DNA from: Saccharum officinarum
Lineage: Eukaryota; Streptophyta; Magnoliopsida; Poales; Poaceae
NCBI GenBank assembly: GCA_020631735.1
Contig: CM036215.1
Coordinates: forward strand, 14,534,346-14,598,345
Direction of reading: 5' to 3'
DNA length: 64,000 nt
Shown here: in pieces, positions 1 to 12,500 of the stretch
Layout: each line of letters starts with the position of its first letter
Position numbering within the stretch: position 1 is the stretch's first letter
Position numbers and translations under genes: made by a program
The notes under the pieces: generated by a model
Database searches by the model: none
The model's input: only the letters and a program-made list of their open reading frames with translations
Told to the model about the DNA's origin: nothing

Positions 1-1954
1 TAATTTTAAGTCTATCTCAAACAGCTTTTATTTCTGAATACAACATTCTAAGAGAATTCGTGGAATCAAATGCTGTAGTGCAAGAAGATTGCACCATCTA
101 AGTACTAATGTAGTTTTTTCCTTATAATATGTGGTACAAGCACCTTGGTCAAAAATAAGTCATGGAATAGCTGAGCTTTCTCCTTCAGTTTGGCTTCATT
201 CAGATCACTGTTCAGATATAGGATGTCAACATAAATAATACATCTTGAATAACAAATATATTATCATGAGCATGTAAAGTTGGACATATGGGGAAGAACG
301 TAACCCAGCCTTCCATCAAAGCTTTGAGCTTCAAAAACACCACATAACCCACTACAAGGAAGGATCCACTTTATTTAACAGGTAATCAACTAAAAGTCTA
401 AAACATCACCTGAGTTCATGACTGATTTCACGCAATTTACTTGTTGTATTTCGATGTTGCTTCTCAAGAAGTGGAATGATTAATGGAACACTCTCAACAT
501 ACCTTTCAGTAACAGAAACAACATATGTATCATTCAAAAGAAAGATATGAGAATGAGAAAAGACATTATTGGCTAATACACCAGTACCTCTTCTGCAGCA
601 ACTCTTCCAAATATAATCTTAAATTACCCACTCCAATTCTATCTTTCTCCTTGGTTGTAAGTGACCTTCCTAACTTATCTTCAATAGATGCAATGTCTTC
701 CATCTCTCTTGATAAGATGGCCTTCATGACAACACAATAAAAAAAACATTAGAGGCCTTGTGGAAAAGTTTCCTGCTTACGTTATACGGAGTACATACAT
801 AAGAGAAAAGGCCCAAATTTGGATATCTAATGAGCAATGCTGGCAAAAAAGCTGCTCTGAAACACAGGCATTGTGTACTGTAAAGTAGTTCAGTTAGAAC
901 ATTCCCTAGAAGCAGTTTTTTTCTTTCTATGTTATTCCATCCTTTGGAATATATTATGTTTAGGATTTCAGTAGTCAAACTCTGTTGATTTTTTTAATGA
1001 AAAACTATGGGGAAGTTCATCACAGTATTGTTATAAAATAAAGGCAGTTATGTACATAGAACAAGGTTAAATTGCAAAGTAGTAATATGATGTAATTGTA
1101 ATGTAGCCCTTGGAAACAATAACATTCATTATTCTTTATGAGACAGTACTTTCACAATATAATATCTTTTAAACTTTTCACTAACATATATTACTATGAA
1201 AGCTGATCGTCAGCATTCCTTTTTGTAGATTGTGTTGTTAAAAAAGGCAGCATACATGAAAGGGGTACAACATGTCATTTGATCCTACAAATATCAGTTG
1301 TAAATCCAATAGCAGCACACACTTCACAGACATAATAGAAGTGTTGTCGATTACATTCTTAACCCCCACAGGAAGTACAAACCTATCTGTTAGTCACAGG
1401 TTATTCCTAGAGTAGTCTTTACCCTACAGAAATGGATAGAAATATAGGCACATCCGCACATACTCTTGGAGTGGCACCACGAAGTGGAGTCTGAGAAGCT
1501 TCAAAAGTCAAAGCAACATGTCTTTTATATTTGAGTCAAAAATCAATATGTAGTTAAAAAAGCACAGAAAGTACTCCCTCCTTTTATTTTTTTTGTAAGG
1601 CATGGTATGATCCCATGTGGTCACCAATGTCACATTTTGACCATTATATTTTTTTTCTCAAATGCACAGCAAGCTGTGTATCATTTTATCAAGAAGAAAA
1701 GAAATAGTACATTTTCACCATTAATACTCATATATTGTAATGTTCGTAAATATGAATTTGACATTATGGTTTACAGAAGTGTTTTCAAATATAAATCCTA
1801 TGATATCAAATTTGTATGTCTAATCTACAAAATTATTAGATTAAGTGCTAATTCAAAGATTAACAAGTTTGAATCTTATTTGTGTGTAAACCTTACAAAA
1901 TGAAAATGAGGATCCTGTGGCTTCCATGTATAAACTTGAGTCCCTAAAAAGCTA
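1..1954. repeat. Direct repeat, copy 1 (left of N gap)
   Basis: Matches 2352-4308 base for base over most of its length. It begins at the window edge, so the repeat continues to the left, and it stops exactly where the Ns begin. Differences are a few substitutions plus 1-2 base indels, and the indels crowd into the last 400 bases before the gap. That pattern is typical of an error-prone contig end. Confidence 0.95.
144..721 (-). pseudogene. Second copy of ARC5 exons 5-7
   Basis: Exons at 588-721, 410-502 and 144-207 repeat the ARC5 exons at 2939-3072, 2761-2853 and 2495-2558 with the same splice sites, shifted by 2351 bp. At the protein level exons 5 and 6 look unchanged. Exon 7 differs at one codon: this copy has Leu (TTA) where the main copy has Ser (TCA), within FHD-x-FLTK, and Leu is what I recall in the family. 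In the order given, a transcript from 6520 would run through these exons a second time after exon 9. That would not make a normal ARC5 protein. It is either an assembly duplication across the N gap or a genuine intragenic duplication; I favour the former. Confidence 0.85.
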
Positions 1955-2054
1955 NNNNNNNNNNNNNNNNNNNNNNNNNNNNNNNNNNNNNNNNNNNNNN
2001 NNNNNNNNNNNNNNNNNNNNNNNNNNNNNNNNNNNNNNNNNNNNNNNNNNNNNN
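1955..2054. other. Scaffold gap of exactly 100 N
   Basis: A fixed-length run of N, the usual mark for a join of unknown size. The real sequence here should include ARC5 exon 10 onward if the gene is intact. Confidence 0.99.
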
Positions 2055-2103
2055 GTAGTGTGCATCTTTAGTACCAAAAAGAAAAGAAAAAAACAGAACT
2101 TAC

Positions 2104-5100
2104 TGGCATCATCTTGTTCGGGAGCTGAAAATTCTCACTTCCAGTAAATGTTCCTCCATTAATCCTCTCGTTAACTAAAGTTTCTCCTGTGGTCCAACAG
2201 TTTAAATGTCATAACAAAGCAGAATGTAGCAAGAACCTCAAGACCTCCATAAAATAAATCACATGACATTAAACACTCACCAAATTTATCAGGAGGTGCC
2301 ACCACCATGCCTTTCAATAGCAAAGATAACTGAAATGAAATAATCAGGCATTAATTTTAAGTCTATCTCAAACAGCTTTTATTTCTGAATACAACATTCT
2401 AAGAGAATTCGTGGAATCAAATGCTGTAGTGCAAGAAGATTGCACCATCTAAGTACTAATGTAGTTTTTTCCTTATAATATGTGGTACAAGCACCTTGGT
2501 CAAAAATGAGTCATGGAATAGCTGAGCTTTCTCCTTCAGTTTGGCTTCATTCAGATCACTGTTCAGATATAGGATGTCAACATAAATAATACATCTTGAA
2601 TAACAAATATATTATCATGAGCATGTAAAGTTGGACATATGGGGAAGAACGTAACCCAGCCTTCCATCAAAGCTTTGAGCTTCAAAAACACCACATAACC
2701 CACTACAAGGAAGGATCCACTTTATTGAACAGGTAATCAACTAAAAGTCTAAAACATCACCTGAGTTCATGACTGATTTCACGCAATTTACTTGTTGTAT
2801 TTCGATGTTGCTTCTCAAGAAGTGGAATGATTAATGGAACACTCTCAACATACCTTTCAGTAACAGAAACAACATATGTATCATTCAAAAGAAAGATATG
2901 AGAATGAGAAAAGACATTATTGGCTAATACACCAGTACCTCTTCTGCAGCAACTCTTCCAAATATAATCTTAAATTACCCACTCCAATTCTATCTTTCTC
3001 CTTGGTTGTAAGTGACCTTCCTAACTTATCTTCAATAGATGCAATGTCTTCCATCTCTCTTGATAAGATGGCCTTCATGACAACACAATAAAAAAAACAT
3101 TAGAGGCCTTGTGGAAAAGTTTCCTGCTTACGTTATACGGAGTACATACATAAGAGAAAAGGCCCAAATTTGGATATCTAATGAGCAATGCTGGCAAAAA
3201 AGCTGCTCTGAAACACAGGCATTGTGTACTGTAAAGTAGTTCAGTTAGAACATTCCCTAGAAGCAGTTTTTTTCTTTCTATGTTATTCCATCCCTTTGGA
3301 ATATATTATGTTTAGGATTTCAGTAGTCAAACTCTGTTGATTTTTTTAATGAAAAACTATGGGGAAGTTCATCACAGTATTGTTATAAAAATAAAGGCAG
3401 TTATGTACATAGAACAAGGTTAAATTGCAAAGTAGTAATATGATGTAATTGTAATGTAGCCCTTGGAAACAATAACATTCATTATTCTTTATGAGACAGT
3501 ACTTTCACAATATAATATCTTTTAAACTTTTCACTAACATATATTACTATGAAAGCTGATCGTCAGCATTCCTTTTTGTAGATTGTGTTGTTAAAAAAGG
3601 CAGCATACATGAAAGGGGTACAACATGTCATTTGATCCTACAAATATCAGTTGTAAATCCAATAGCAGCACACATTTCACAGACATAATAGAAGTGTTGT
3701 CGATTACATTCTTAACCCCCACAGGAAGTACAAACCTATCTGTTAGTCACAGGTTATTCCTAGAGTAGTCTTTACCCTACAGAAATGGATAGAAATATAG
3801 GCACATCCGCACATACTCTTGGAGTGGCACCACGAAGTGGAGTCTGAGAAGCTTCAAAAGTCAAAGCAAGCATGTCTTTTATATTTGAGTCAAAAATCAA
3901 TATGTAGTTAAAAAAGCACAGAAAGTACTCCCTCCTTTTATTTTTTTTGTAAGGCATGGTATGATCCCATGTGGTCACCAATGTCACATTTTGACCATTA
4001 TATTTTTTTTCTCAAATGCAGCAAAGCTGTGTATCATTTTATCAAGAAGAAAAGAAATAGTACATTTTCACCATTAATACTCATATATTGTAATGTTCGT
4101 AAATATGAATTTGACATTATGGTTTACAGAAGTGTTTTCAAATATAAATCCTATGATATCAAATTTGTATGGTCTAATCTACAAATTATTAGATTAAGTG
4201 CTAATCAAAGATTAACAAGTTTGAATCTTATGTTGTGTGTAAACCTTACAAAATGAAAATGAGGGATCCTGTGGCTTCCATGTATAAACTTGAGTCCCTA
4301 AAAAGCTATTAAAAACTACAGGTTTTCAGTTAGTTGTAGTCCTCTTGTAAGGGATTGTACATCATACTGAGTTATACGTTCGCTCTAGTTTAACCAGACT
4401 GCTCTGTCAGGTACATAATGAAACACTCTTCTTAATATAATGATACGCAGTCTCCTGCGTGTTCGAGGAAAAAAAAAGGTACATAATGAAACCAGATGGC
4501 CAGTTGCTTTGTTGGCACAGAAGGATAAAATTCAGAGTCTGCTTAATGCTAGAGTTCAAGCATGTTTATACAATATATAATTTGACACTTCACAGGAGGA
4601 AGCACAAAGCTCTAAAGAATTTAGACAGTACTGGCTATACCTTCTTAAACTCTTCATTTGATCTGAACACAGCTTCATGGCAAGAACCAACTCTACCAGA
4701 AGGTACTGATGTGAAAAAGGGAGAATCTCCCAATAAGGAAACATCTAGCACACATGGTGGTGGGTGAAGAAACACTTCAACATCAGAGGGGCGAGCAAAT
4801 TGTGGTATTTTAGTGTCCAGTTTTGTGGAGACTAGAACAGTCCTGGCGAGATCAGGATCGACCTGCAGTACCAAAAGGAAAAAAGAAATACTCTGTTTAG
4901 TGGAAACATTTTATCAGTTGCAGAAGGGCTGTGCGAGGTCAAGCTCTGGTTGAAGGCCTAGAAGTCCAGAAAGTTATTTTGTCTTTCGATTATGTATGAC
5001 AATTGACAACCCAATAAGTTATGACTATAACTGGTGGAAAATCATGCAAATGTTAGTCTTAGAGGAATTAGGCACATATAAAAAAGATTACTTCAAAACC

Positions 5101-6520
5101 AACCTGCATCACTACTCTCCGTGTAGTTGCATTACTCCAATCACTACAATCTTCAAGGCACAGTATAATGGTCTCTTTATGCTGGATTTTAGCACGAACA
5201 AGCCTCTCAACAGCAGAAGCCTGGCTCTGCATGTCACAAGATTGCCAAGGTTGGAGCAGTTTAAGTGTGGAATCAAATGCACCTAAAAAGGTAAAAATGG
5301 CTGCTGTAAACTAATAGAGACAAACAAACAAAATACCTGCAAAACTCTGTTTTTACGGCCTGGAGCTGGAAGGATGAGGCCTGGAGTATCAATAATGGTG
5401 AGATTGGGGGAATGCTTGTATTCTACCTTTATTATGATCTCCTTCTCTGAAAATTGGCATGGATCATTTTCCAACCTCAAGTTTTCAGCTTCAATATATG
5501 CCTGAGAGTAGTTGAGCAGAGTTTACAAAATAATGTCCTCATGCAACAAAAGTTTGGGTAAATCAGAATAAGAAATCATTTAATGCAACAATGATCCAAC
5601 CTTCTCCACACTACAATTTGATAATATAACAAAATGGAGAAACAATTTCCTAGTTGATCAAGCAGTCAAAAGCTTCATATTCAAACATTATGAACAGTCA
5701 AATGGTTCCATATATCAAGATGGTGCATGGTAGCAATTGTCCTATATGCCTCCTTTTTCTAGCAAACTAACCTAAAAGTTCATAAACAGTATAATCTATT
5801 GTTCTATACAGAACCACGAAGTTAGCTATTGGATGCTGGTCGAACTTTCAACATAAAAAGATGAGTTAGCTACCAAATAGCTTCTCCAATGTCATGTAGG
5901 AAAATACATAGAGCAATCACATAAATATACAAGGCGCATTACGAATATCCCATGCATCCCTTCTCCTTAAAATGCTCTTCGTCTGCTTATCTTCGTAATG
6001 GCAAATCCCATCTGCAGCACCCCAGGTCCTCCTTCCGGCACAGGACACAGGCAATTACACAAACACAAGGGGTGCGTTGTAGTGTACAGATAGCAGACGG
6101 AGCACAAACAAGGTAGCGGCATTTCCACAAGCAGTTGCGCGCGGCGTCACGGAGCGTACGCACCTGGATGTCGGCGAGCGGCATGGGGCGCGCGGCAACC
6201 CCGGCTCCATCATGTTCGTCGGCGTCACCGGCTGCAGAGAGGAGGCGGCACTGGGGCTCGTCGCAGCGCGGGTTGAAGCGGAGGTGGAGCGCGACGGGGC
6301 GGCGCGTCTTGGTGCCGCCGCCGACGTGGTTGAACTGGAAGCCCATGAGCGCCTCGACCAGTGCGCTCTTGCCGTCGGTCTGGTGGCCGACGACCACGAC
6401 AGCCGGCGCCACCGCCGCGCCGCCCAGCTCGGACGCCAGCGCCTGCAGCTCGTTGTACGCCTCGTAGAGGAGCTCCCGCGCCTCCCCCGCCTCCGCCTCC
6501 GGTGGGAGCGGCGTCGCCAT
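2104..6520 (-). CDS. ARC5: ARC5/DRP5B-type plastid-division dynamin, exons 1-9 (3' part missing)
   Basis: A dynamin-family GTPase that in plants works on the cytosolic face of the outer plastid envelope during chloroplast division. Nine exons read in phase: 6164-6520, 5337-5501, 5104-5226, 4641-4862, 2939-3072, 2761-2853, 2495-2558, 2281-2329, 2104-2186, all with GT/AG borders (430 codons). All GTPase motifs are visible: the P-loop GHQTDGKS at residues 45-52, the GGGTKTRRP switch, DTPG in exon 2 and TKLD in exon 4. The context YEAYNEL and ALMGFQFNHVGG is what I recognise as ARC5 rather than DRP1 or DRP2. The start at 6520 is the first ATG and sits in a CCAATGGCG context; upstream in-frame codons contain no ATG. 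The family is about 750-800 residues, so roughly the C-terminal 40% lies beyond the N gap or the window edge. The exon-4/5 intron holds a MITE and a LINE tail. Confidence 0.93.
2352..4308. repeat. Direct repeat, copy 2 (inside the ARC5 gene)
   Basis: Partner of 1-1954. This copy is embedded in a continuous stretch (2055-6520) in which exon order and reading phase of ARC5 are correct, so it is the better representation of the locus. Confidence 0.95.
3928..4265. mobile_element. Stowaway-like MITE in ARC5 intron 4
   Basis: Starts CTCCCTCCTTTTATTTT after a TA. The right end, read in reverse, starts TCCCTCATTTTCATTTTGTA, giving imperfect terminal inverted repeats of about 25 bases that both continue into GTAAGG. 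The second TA is not clear at the right border. The same element recurs in the duplicated copy at about 1574-1910. Confidence 0.6.
4425..4477 (+). mobile_element. 53-bp 5'-truncated LINE tail with 15-bp TSD
   Basis: The 15-base sequence GGTACATAATGAAAC occurs at 4410-4424 and again at 4478-4492. Between them lies a short insert ending CTGCGTGTTCGAGG followed by an A run. A perfect TSD plus 3' poly(A) is the signature of target-primed reverse transcription by a non-LTR element. A related tail occurs at 11953-12058. Confidence 0.85.
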
Positions 6521-6689
6521 TGGGGCAGTGGGTGGAGAAGTGGGGCTGCTTTCAAGCACTGCCCGTGCGGCCGCGCCCGCGCGTTATCTCTTTGTTGTTT
6601 TTTTTTCCTCCCTCTCTTTCAGCTTTGACTGCTTGACGAACGAGATTCTCAGCGCTTCACTAGTCACTACATTTGGTTTTGCACTTTCC

Positions 6690-6925
6690 ATCTTTTGCCT
6701 TGGTTAGTCCGTGAATTTTTTTTTGAAGATGGTACTGTAGTATTTTTTATTGTTATTTGGCAATCAGTGTCCAATCATAATCTAATTAGACTTAAAATAT
6801 TCATCTCGTGAATTTTGTCTAAACTGTGTAATTAGTTTTGTTTTTTATCTATATTTAATGCTTCATGCATGCGTCCAAAAATTCGATGTGACGAGGAATC
6901 CTAAATTTTTTTACAAAATTCTGAG
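6690..6925. mobile_element. Grass MITE, family with GATTCGATGTGA core (copy 1)
   Basis: Shares with 8296-8535 and 53874-54119 an ordered set of blocks: TGTCCAATCATA, a GACTTAAAA block with a following TTCATCTCG/TTCGTCTCG, AATTAGTT, ATCTATATTTAATGCT, then a TTCGATGTGA block. Termini are worn and I cannot place them exactly. The organisation resembles hAT-type MITEs common in sorghum-like grasses; that class assignment is from memory. Confidence 0.6.
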
Positions 6926-8295
6926 AACTGTTTTCTTTTGAACAACAGAGACCTTCCTTGTTCCACCAGACTCACTTTATGCTTTATGGGCTTAACAGTT
7001 TTATTTTCTGAAAAAACCGCAAAAATTCTGTTACAAGTTTTATTACGTAGAAAAAATAAAAAACAAATGATGGCCTATTTTTTGAGGTGCAAATGGAGCC
7101 TAAGATGTAAGAACCACACAACTGGAAGTTCGGTATACTACTGCACCCAACAACTTCGGTAGAAAGACCGATCGAACTAACGACATATATATGACTACTT
7201 AGACTTCACCTATGCAGATTAATAAGGATGTTAGCTTCAAACAAAAGTGAAAGATCACGTAGATTACAAAAAAGACAGGAGACAACTTTTTTTCCTAACA
7301 CAGACTACTTTTGCATGTCATCTCGATTTTTGTCTCTGCAGCAGATATCGTTGTTATAGCACGCGAATTGTCGGGTGTATCTGTGCCTTTTTGTTCTCGC
7401 TACAAGCATCCATCGCGCGCCCTATTGAGTGCTCCAACTTTTTGTCAGATAAAGTAGTCGACACCTCTGTAAGCTAACCTGACACTTTGCAAAGCCTCCA
7501 TTCAACTTAACATGGGCGTCGAGCAAATGTGGAGCCTGAAACCACTAGCCACGATGTCGTGTTGGAGACGACGTTAGTTAAGACTAATGATGCAACATTG
7601 AGCCAACTCGATCAAAGCATATCCAAAGTCGTTCCCTACCACCTCATGACTTTAACCACAACTCGCTCTAAAATCCCTCATGGAGCACAACTAGGCTTAA
7701 CAAGATAACTAAGGTCGCATTTAGAACCTTGGAATTAAAATACATTTTAATAATTATAATTTAGGCACATATCAATTAAGTTAACATGATCGCATATGGA
7801 ATGTACTTGTATGTTGTTATTAGTCACATGAGGAAGATACTTATGTAATACGCTTCTGCTATAGGTGAATGAGTCAAAGAACATCATATAAGTTGCAGAG
7901 CCGAAGAGACGGTAAAGTGAAAATTTGGGTGTCAAAAGGGCGTTGAAACACTCTATTGCCACACATATAGCTTATCCCATTTCTTACAAAAAAATAATGT
8001 AATGTCCATCGTACTTGGCAAAGATTAGAACCTATTTTTTCTTAAAGAATCTTAATTATAAACCCAATTGCATCTTGCACAAAAGAATAATGAGTATTTG
8101 TTGTCTTAAAAATAGGTGCTCTCATGGCATTCCTTTCACCTTGGCAACATAATAGTAACACTTACTTTTGTGTTATCTTAAAATAGAATTTATGTTCCAT
8201 TTTGGCTACAAAATTACCAAAAACCATGTTTGGTGTTTCCTGAAGCTCCAGTAGCAGACTCATACTAGTAAAATCAGTAAAAGTTTATCTATTTA

Positions 8296-8535
8296 GGGGG
8301 TGTTTAGATGAAAAAAAAATAGAATTTGGCTAATGTAGCACTTTCGTTTATATTTGGCAATTAGTGTCCAATCATAGACTAATTTGACTTAAAAGATTCG
8401 TCTCGTGATTTACAACCAAACTGTGCAATTAGTTATTTTTTTATCTATATATAATGCTCTATGCAAGTGTTCAAAGATCCGATGTGACAGAGAGAGTGTA
8501 AAAATTTAGAATTTGGAAGGCATCTAAATAAGGCC
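8296..8535. mobile_element. Grass MITE, same family (copy 2)
   Basis: Left end GGGTGTTTAGATG and right end CATCTAAATAAGGCC form imperfect terminal inverted repeats around the same ordered internal blocks as the copies at 6690 and 53874. No coding capacity. Confidence 0.75.
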
Positions 8536-8757
8536 TTACTGGACAACCCCCAAAAGTTGGTCCCCATCTACAAATACATGAGCAAATCACAGGATGAACG
8601 AGGTATTTTTTGTGGGACTTTTAGATAATTTTCCTTTTTTATAGGCTTTTAGATATTTTTCTTTTTTTGATAGGCTTTTAGATAATTTTTTGGTAAGTAT
8701 GGATTGAGAAAACAGAAAAGGGTAAACTCTAAAAGATTTTATGTTCTCTATCTACTA

Positions 8758-9011
8758 CTCCCTCCGTCTCAAAAATAGAGTCGCTATGGGAATCGTGCTG
8801 GTCAAACTTTCTCAACTTTGACTAGGTTTGTAGAAAATATGTGCAACATTTATATCTCCAAATAAGTTAATTATAAAAGTATATTCAACGATCTACCTAA
8901 TGATACTAATTATGTACCATAAATATTAATATTTTGTTAAATATATTTGCTCAAAGTTAAAAGTTGCTGACTTTTTGAGAAGCGAGAATGATTTTTTTTT
9001 GACAGAGGGAG
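8758..9011. mobile_element. Stowaway (Tc1/mariner-type) MITE
   Basis: Begins CTCCCTCCGTCTC and ends GACAGAGGGAG as an inverted repeat, with TA on both sides (8756-8757 and 9012-9013). This is the classic grass Stowaway end and TA target duplication. About 254 bp, AT-rich, non-coding. Confidence 0.92.
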
Positions 9012-9543
9012 TACTATTTACTTCTCTCGACTCTTTAAACACACACCATTCGGTATGCAGCAGGCCCGAACACGCACGCGCCAGCTAACACCGCACACGG
9101 CCCACTTGTTCTTTACCCTCATACCGAATTTTCCCGCGCTCGTTTCTTCATCAGCATAAGCTTCAGCGCTGGAGCCTGTCACGCCTGCACCGAGTAAAAT
9201 TAGTACTCATAACTAAAAAATTGACACAAGACAGGGCGAGTTATGGCTCCCCATTGAACATTAAACATCATCCTCACATTTGATCTAACAACTTTGCAAT
9301 ATAGTATATGTTACAGAAAATTATCATCGGCTGCAGGAATCACTAGTTATCCCCTATTAACAATTTGAATATAACATCCAGAAGGCCATTGACCTTTGCC
9401 TTCCAATGGCATGTTGAATTATCTATAACTAATTGTACATGTACATGTTTCTTCTTATATTTTTCACCGCTAACTGAGTCCTCCAAACTCCAAAGATTAA
9501 TTATGGGCCATGGTAGGCTGACTTGACACTTTGAAAGGCATGC

Positions 9544-12500
9544 TCAGCTTACGTTTGGTACCACCAGACTTCCCATCTGAAGTATTCTGGGTAATATCTG
9601 AACAAAATGTTGCAACAAAGTAAAACAGAAAACACTTGGTCACATGCTGCAGTACAAGTGTATCAAGCTCCAAGTAAGAGGCACTAACCTCCCCACATCT
9701 AGCATTGATTTTCAGTGATAAAATGCTATCAGCCCTGGTCTCCCCGATGGTAACTGCAGCTATCGGAGCATTTGCTTCGTGTGCCAGCCTAAATTCGGAT
9801 TAATAATCATCAACCGGATATAATTTAATCCAATTTGAGAGACTTTGCCGAGAAAGGGAAAAAAATCTTAAAACAGATTTCATGACTAGCTCTTGATCAT
9901 GTAGTACAAAAGAGAGTGTCAAATATTATTATATATTTCTAATGATACCTTGCCAACCGAAAAGCAGACATTGTCATTAGTGCTGAACCAACCACTAGAA
10001 GTGCATCGCAGGCTCTTGCAGCCTCCTTAGCGCTTCCAGCTCTCTCTTGAGGAACATTATCACCAAACATCACAACCTTCAAACATCAGAAATAACAAGT
10101 TAAACAAAACTTCCAGTTATGATATTCGTACGGCTTTAGTAACATCACATAGCCTGTGAAAGAATGCCAGGAAATGGAATAACATATTGACAATTTACAT
10201 CCCAGTTCTAGTCATTGCTAGACAGATTACTAAGGATTAAAGAGATATATAGGATGTTAAATAAATTAATGTTGCTAATTCAAAACAATAGAAGCGTAAG
10301 GTGGGGATTAAAACCCCACCCCTGTCGGGTGCAGATTAGCTAAAAAACCCCACTAAACCCAGATGGCTAGATGTGGTTTAGAATAATTCTTCTAATAATT
10401 CAAAACTGCAACTGAGCATACTTATATACATCAAGAAAAATTAATCCTACAAGTATCAGGGTGAAAAGAATCTCACATCAGGCTTTAGCACTCCACCACA
10501 TTGATGGCAGCTAGGAATTTCAAAATCTTGCTCCCAAAACTTCTCATCAATCTCAACATCACCATCAGGTCGTTCCTGCATTCCAAAACTTTTGTCTGAA
10601 CCTGGTTGCCCTACTTCCAAACTATCGATAGCTTGAGCCCACTGCAGAAACAACAGTAATCATCAGTTGTCAGGGGCTACAGAATGATCGGTTCAAATCT
10701 GGAAAAGAACAAGCATTACGTCACTTTAAAATTTGAGTAGCATGTGGTAGCAATCATCTACAGAAAAATGTATTGCTCTACCGATAACATTAACGTCTAA
10801 TGTAGAAGCTGACTAAATGATCATAACTGATGAACCATGCAGTGGTGGAGCTTGAACAACATCCTAAGGGGTTACATCAATAAATCAGGAGGGCCACTAT
10901 GCATGAACTAATTTAGCCATAGATTATTGTATGTTTATTAAGAAAAATGACAAACCTAGGGCCTAGGGGTGCCCATGGCCCAGGTTGCCCTTACCTATCC
11001 TCCACTCCTAGAACCATGTCTGAATGATTCAAAAAGCAAAGGCAACAAATACCAAATTATACGATAAGTCAACAACTTCAAAGGGACGTGAAAAAAATCA
11101 CTTTAACTTAGTTGTGTGACAGATACATTCTTCAAAGGGTTCACGTCGGACAAACACAATATAAATGAGAAATATAATTGGTATCAAATAGACAGCAAAC
11201 CTTTGGGTTTAGGTTCTTCACTTCCTCCTGGAATGATTCTCGGCTGATGGATGTACCACATTCTAAACAAATAACGTCATATACACTCCCATGCAGCTCA
11301 AGTGGATTACTCCCAGCACGATGATGCAGCCTAAGTTACATGTGCAACAAGTGAAGGTGAAAAATACACTTCTGTTACCTATTAACAAACACAGGCCCAG
11401 CTCATTACCTATCCACATTTTGGGTAACCATTGAGTGGACACGACCAATCCTTTCTAGAGACGCAAGAGCATAATGGGCTGCATTTGGTTGTGCTCTCCT
11501 AAACCTTCTCCATCCAGCATAGCTCCTAGCCCAGTAGCGCCTCCGGGCTCGAATAGAGCGAACAAACTCCTATGTTGTCCAAGTGGTAAGTAACCACAAA
11601 CAAGATAATGAAAGAGTGAATTGGTGAACGCAAGAATGATTTCATAACTAAAGTTGGTTCAACTAATCAGTAATAACCAAAACCGAATTTGCAAAAATCA
11701 TAAGGTATTATAAAAGAATGCCACAAGTCACAGAACAACTTACAGTAACAGAGCAAAGCAGAAAAATGATGAGGCCTACATTGACCAAACATCATTGATG
11801 GGCATGCTATTGAATGATTCCTGTAGGTAAATTATTTGCTCAAGAATCAAATATCATTTTTTAGCTTGGAGTCATTACTCCAGATAGTTATACAGCTGAA
11901 CAAAGGTGAAGAGAGCAGGGTTAACTTGTTATGCATTACAGCTGATTGTAACCAAGCCGTGGAAGTAATGAAGCCATGGAGTTCGGCATGTACTCGGACA
12001 GTTTTTTATCTATCTTTAATGAAATGACGCGCAGCTCTCTTGCGTGTTCGAGAAAAATAGCTGATCGTAACACAAGTAGCCTCTTTTTAGGAGTCCTCAC
12101 ACATAAAGGTAATGGATACAAAAAAAACACAGAATCATAATCTTGTTATCTTTAGGATGCAAATTTCAAAAATCAGGTCTGATAATTCAAAGAACTTTGT
12201 AAAAGATGTCAGTGCCCCTTTTAAAAATAGCACCATAATGAAAGAAATCTGTGCAAATATGTATCAAAAACACCAAGAGACATCATTGGACAAGCGATGC
12301 TGGGCACACCTGATGAGTGAGTGGTTTAAAACCCGTACTGTATGCACCATTAGGACTGCCATAAAATAAGAATTCTACATTTCAGAATACTGACAGTAAT
12401 GGTAAGGCTGACAATACAGTTTCATGACAGATACAGCGATGCACATACCTTCTGTAATCAGGAATCCCAGATTCAGTGCTCATTCCTGCTCCAGTTACTA

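Larger units (their letters stand above)
6521..9543. other. Spacer between ARC5 and SRT2
   Basis: Contains the ARC5 5' flank (CT-rich just upstream of the start codon), the SRT2 3' flank and three MITEs listed separately. I see no further gene; open frames here are short, AT-rich and lack codon structure. The stretch 9055-9180 is GC-richer without a recognisable feature. Confidence 0.7.

Noticed and set aside
6135..6636. Long plus-strand open frames opposite ARC5 exon 1
   Set aside because: They are antisense shadows of a GC-rich coding exon; the minus strand has the GTPase motifs.
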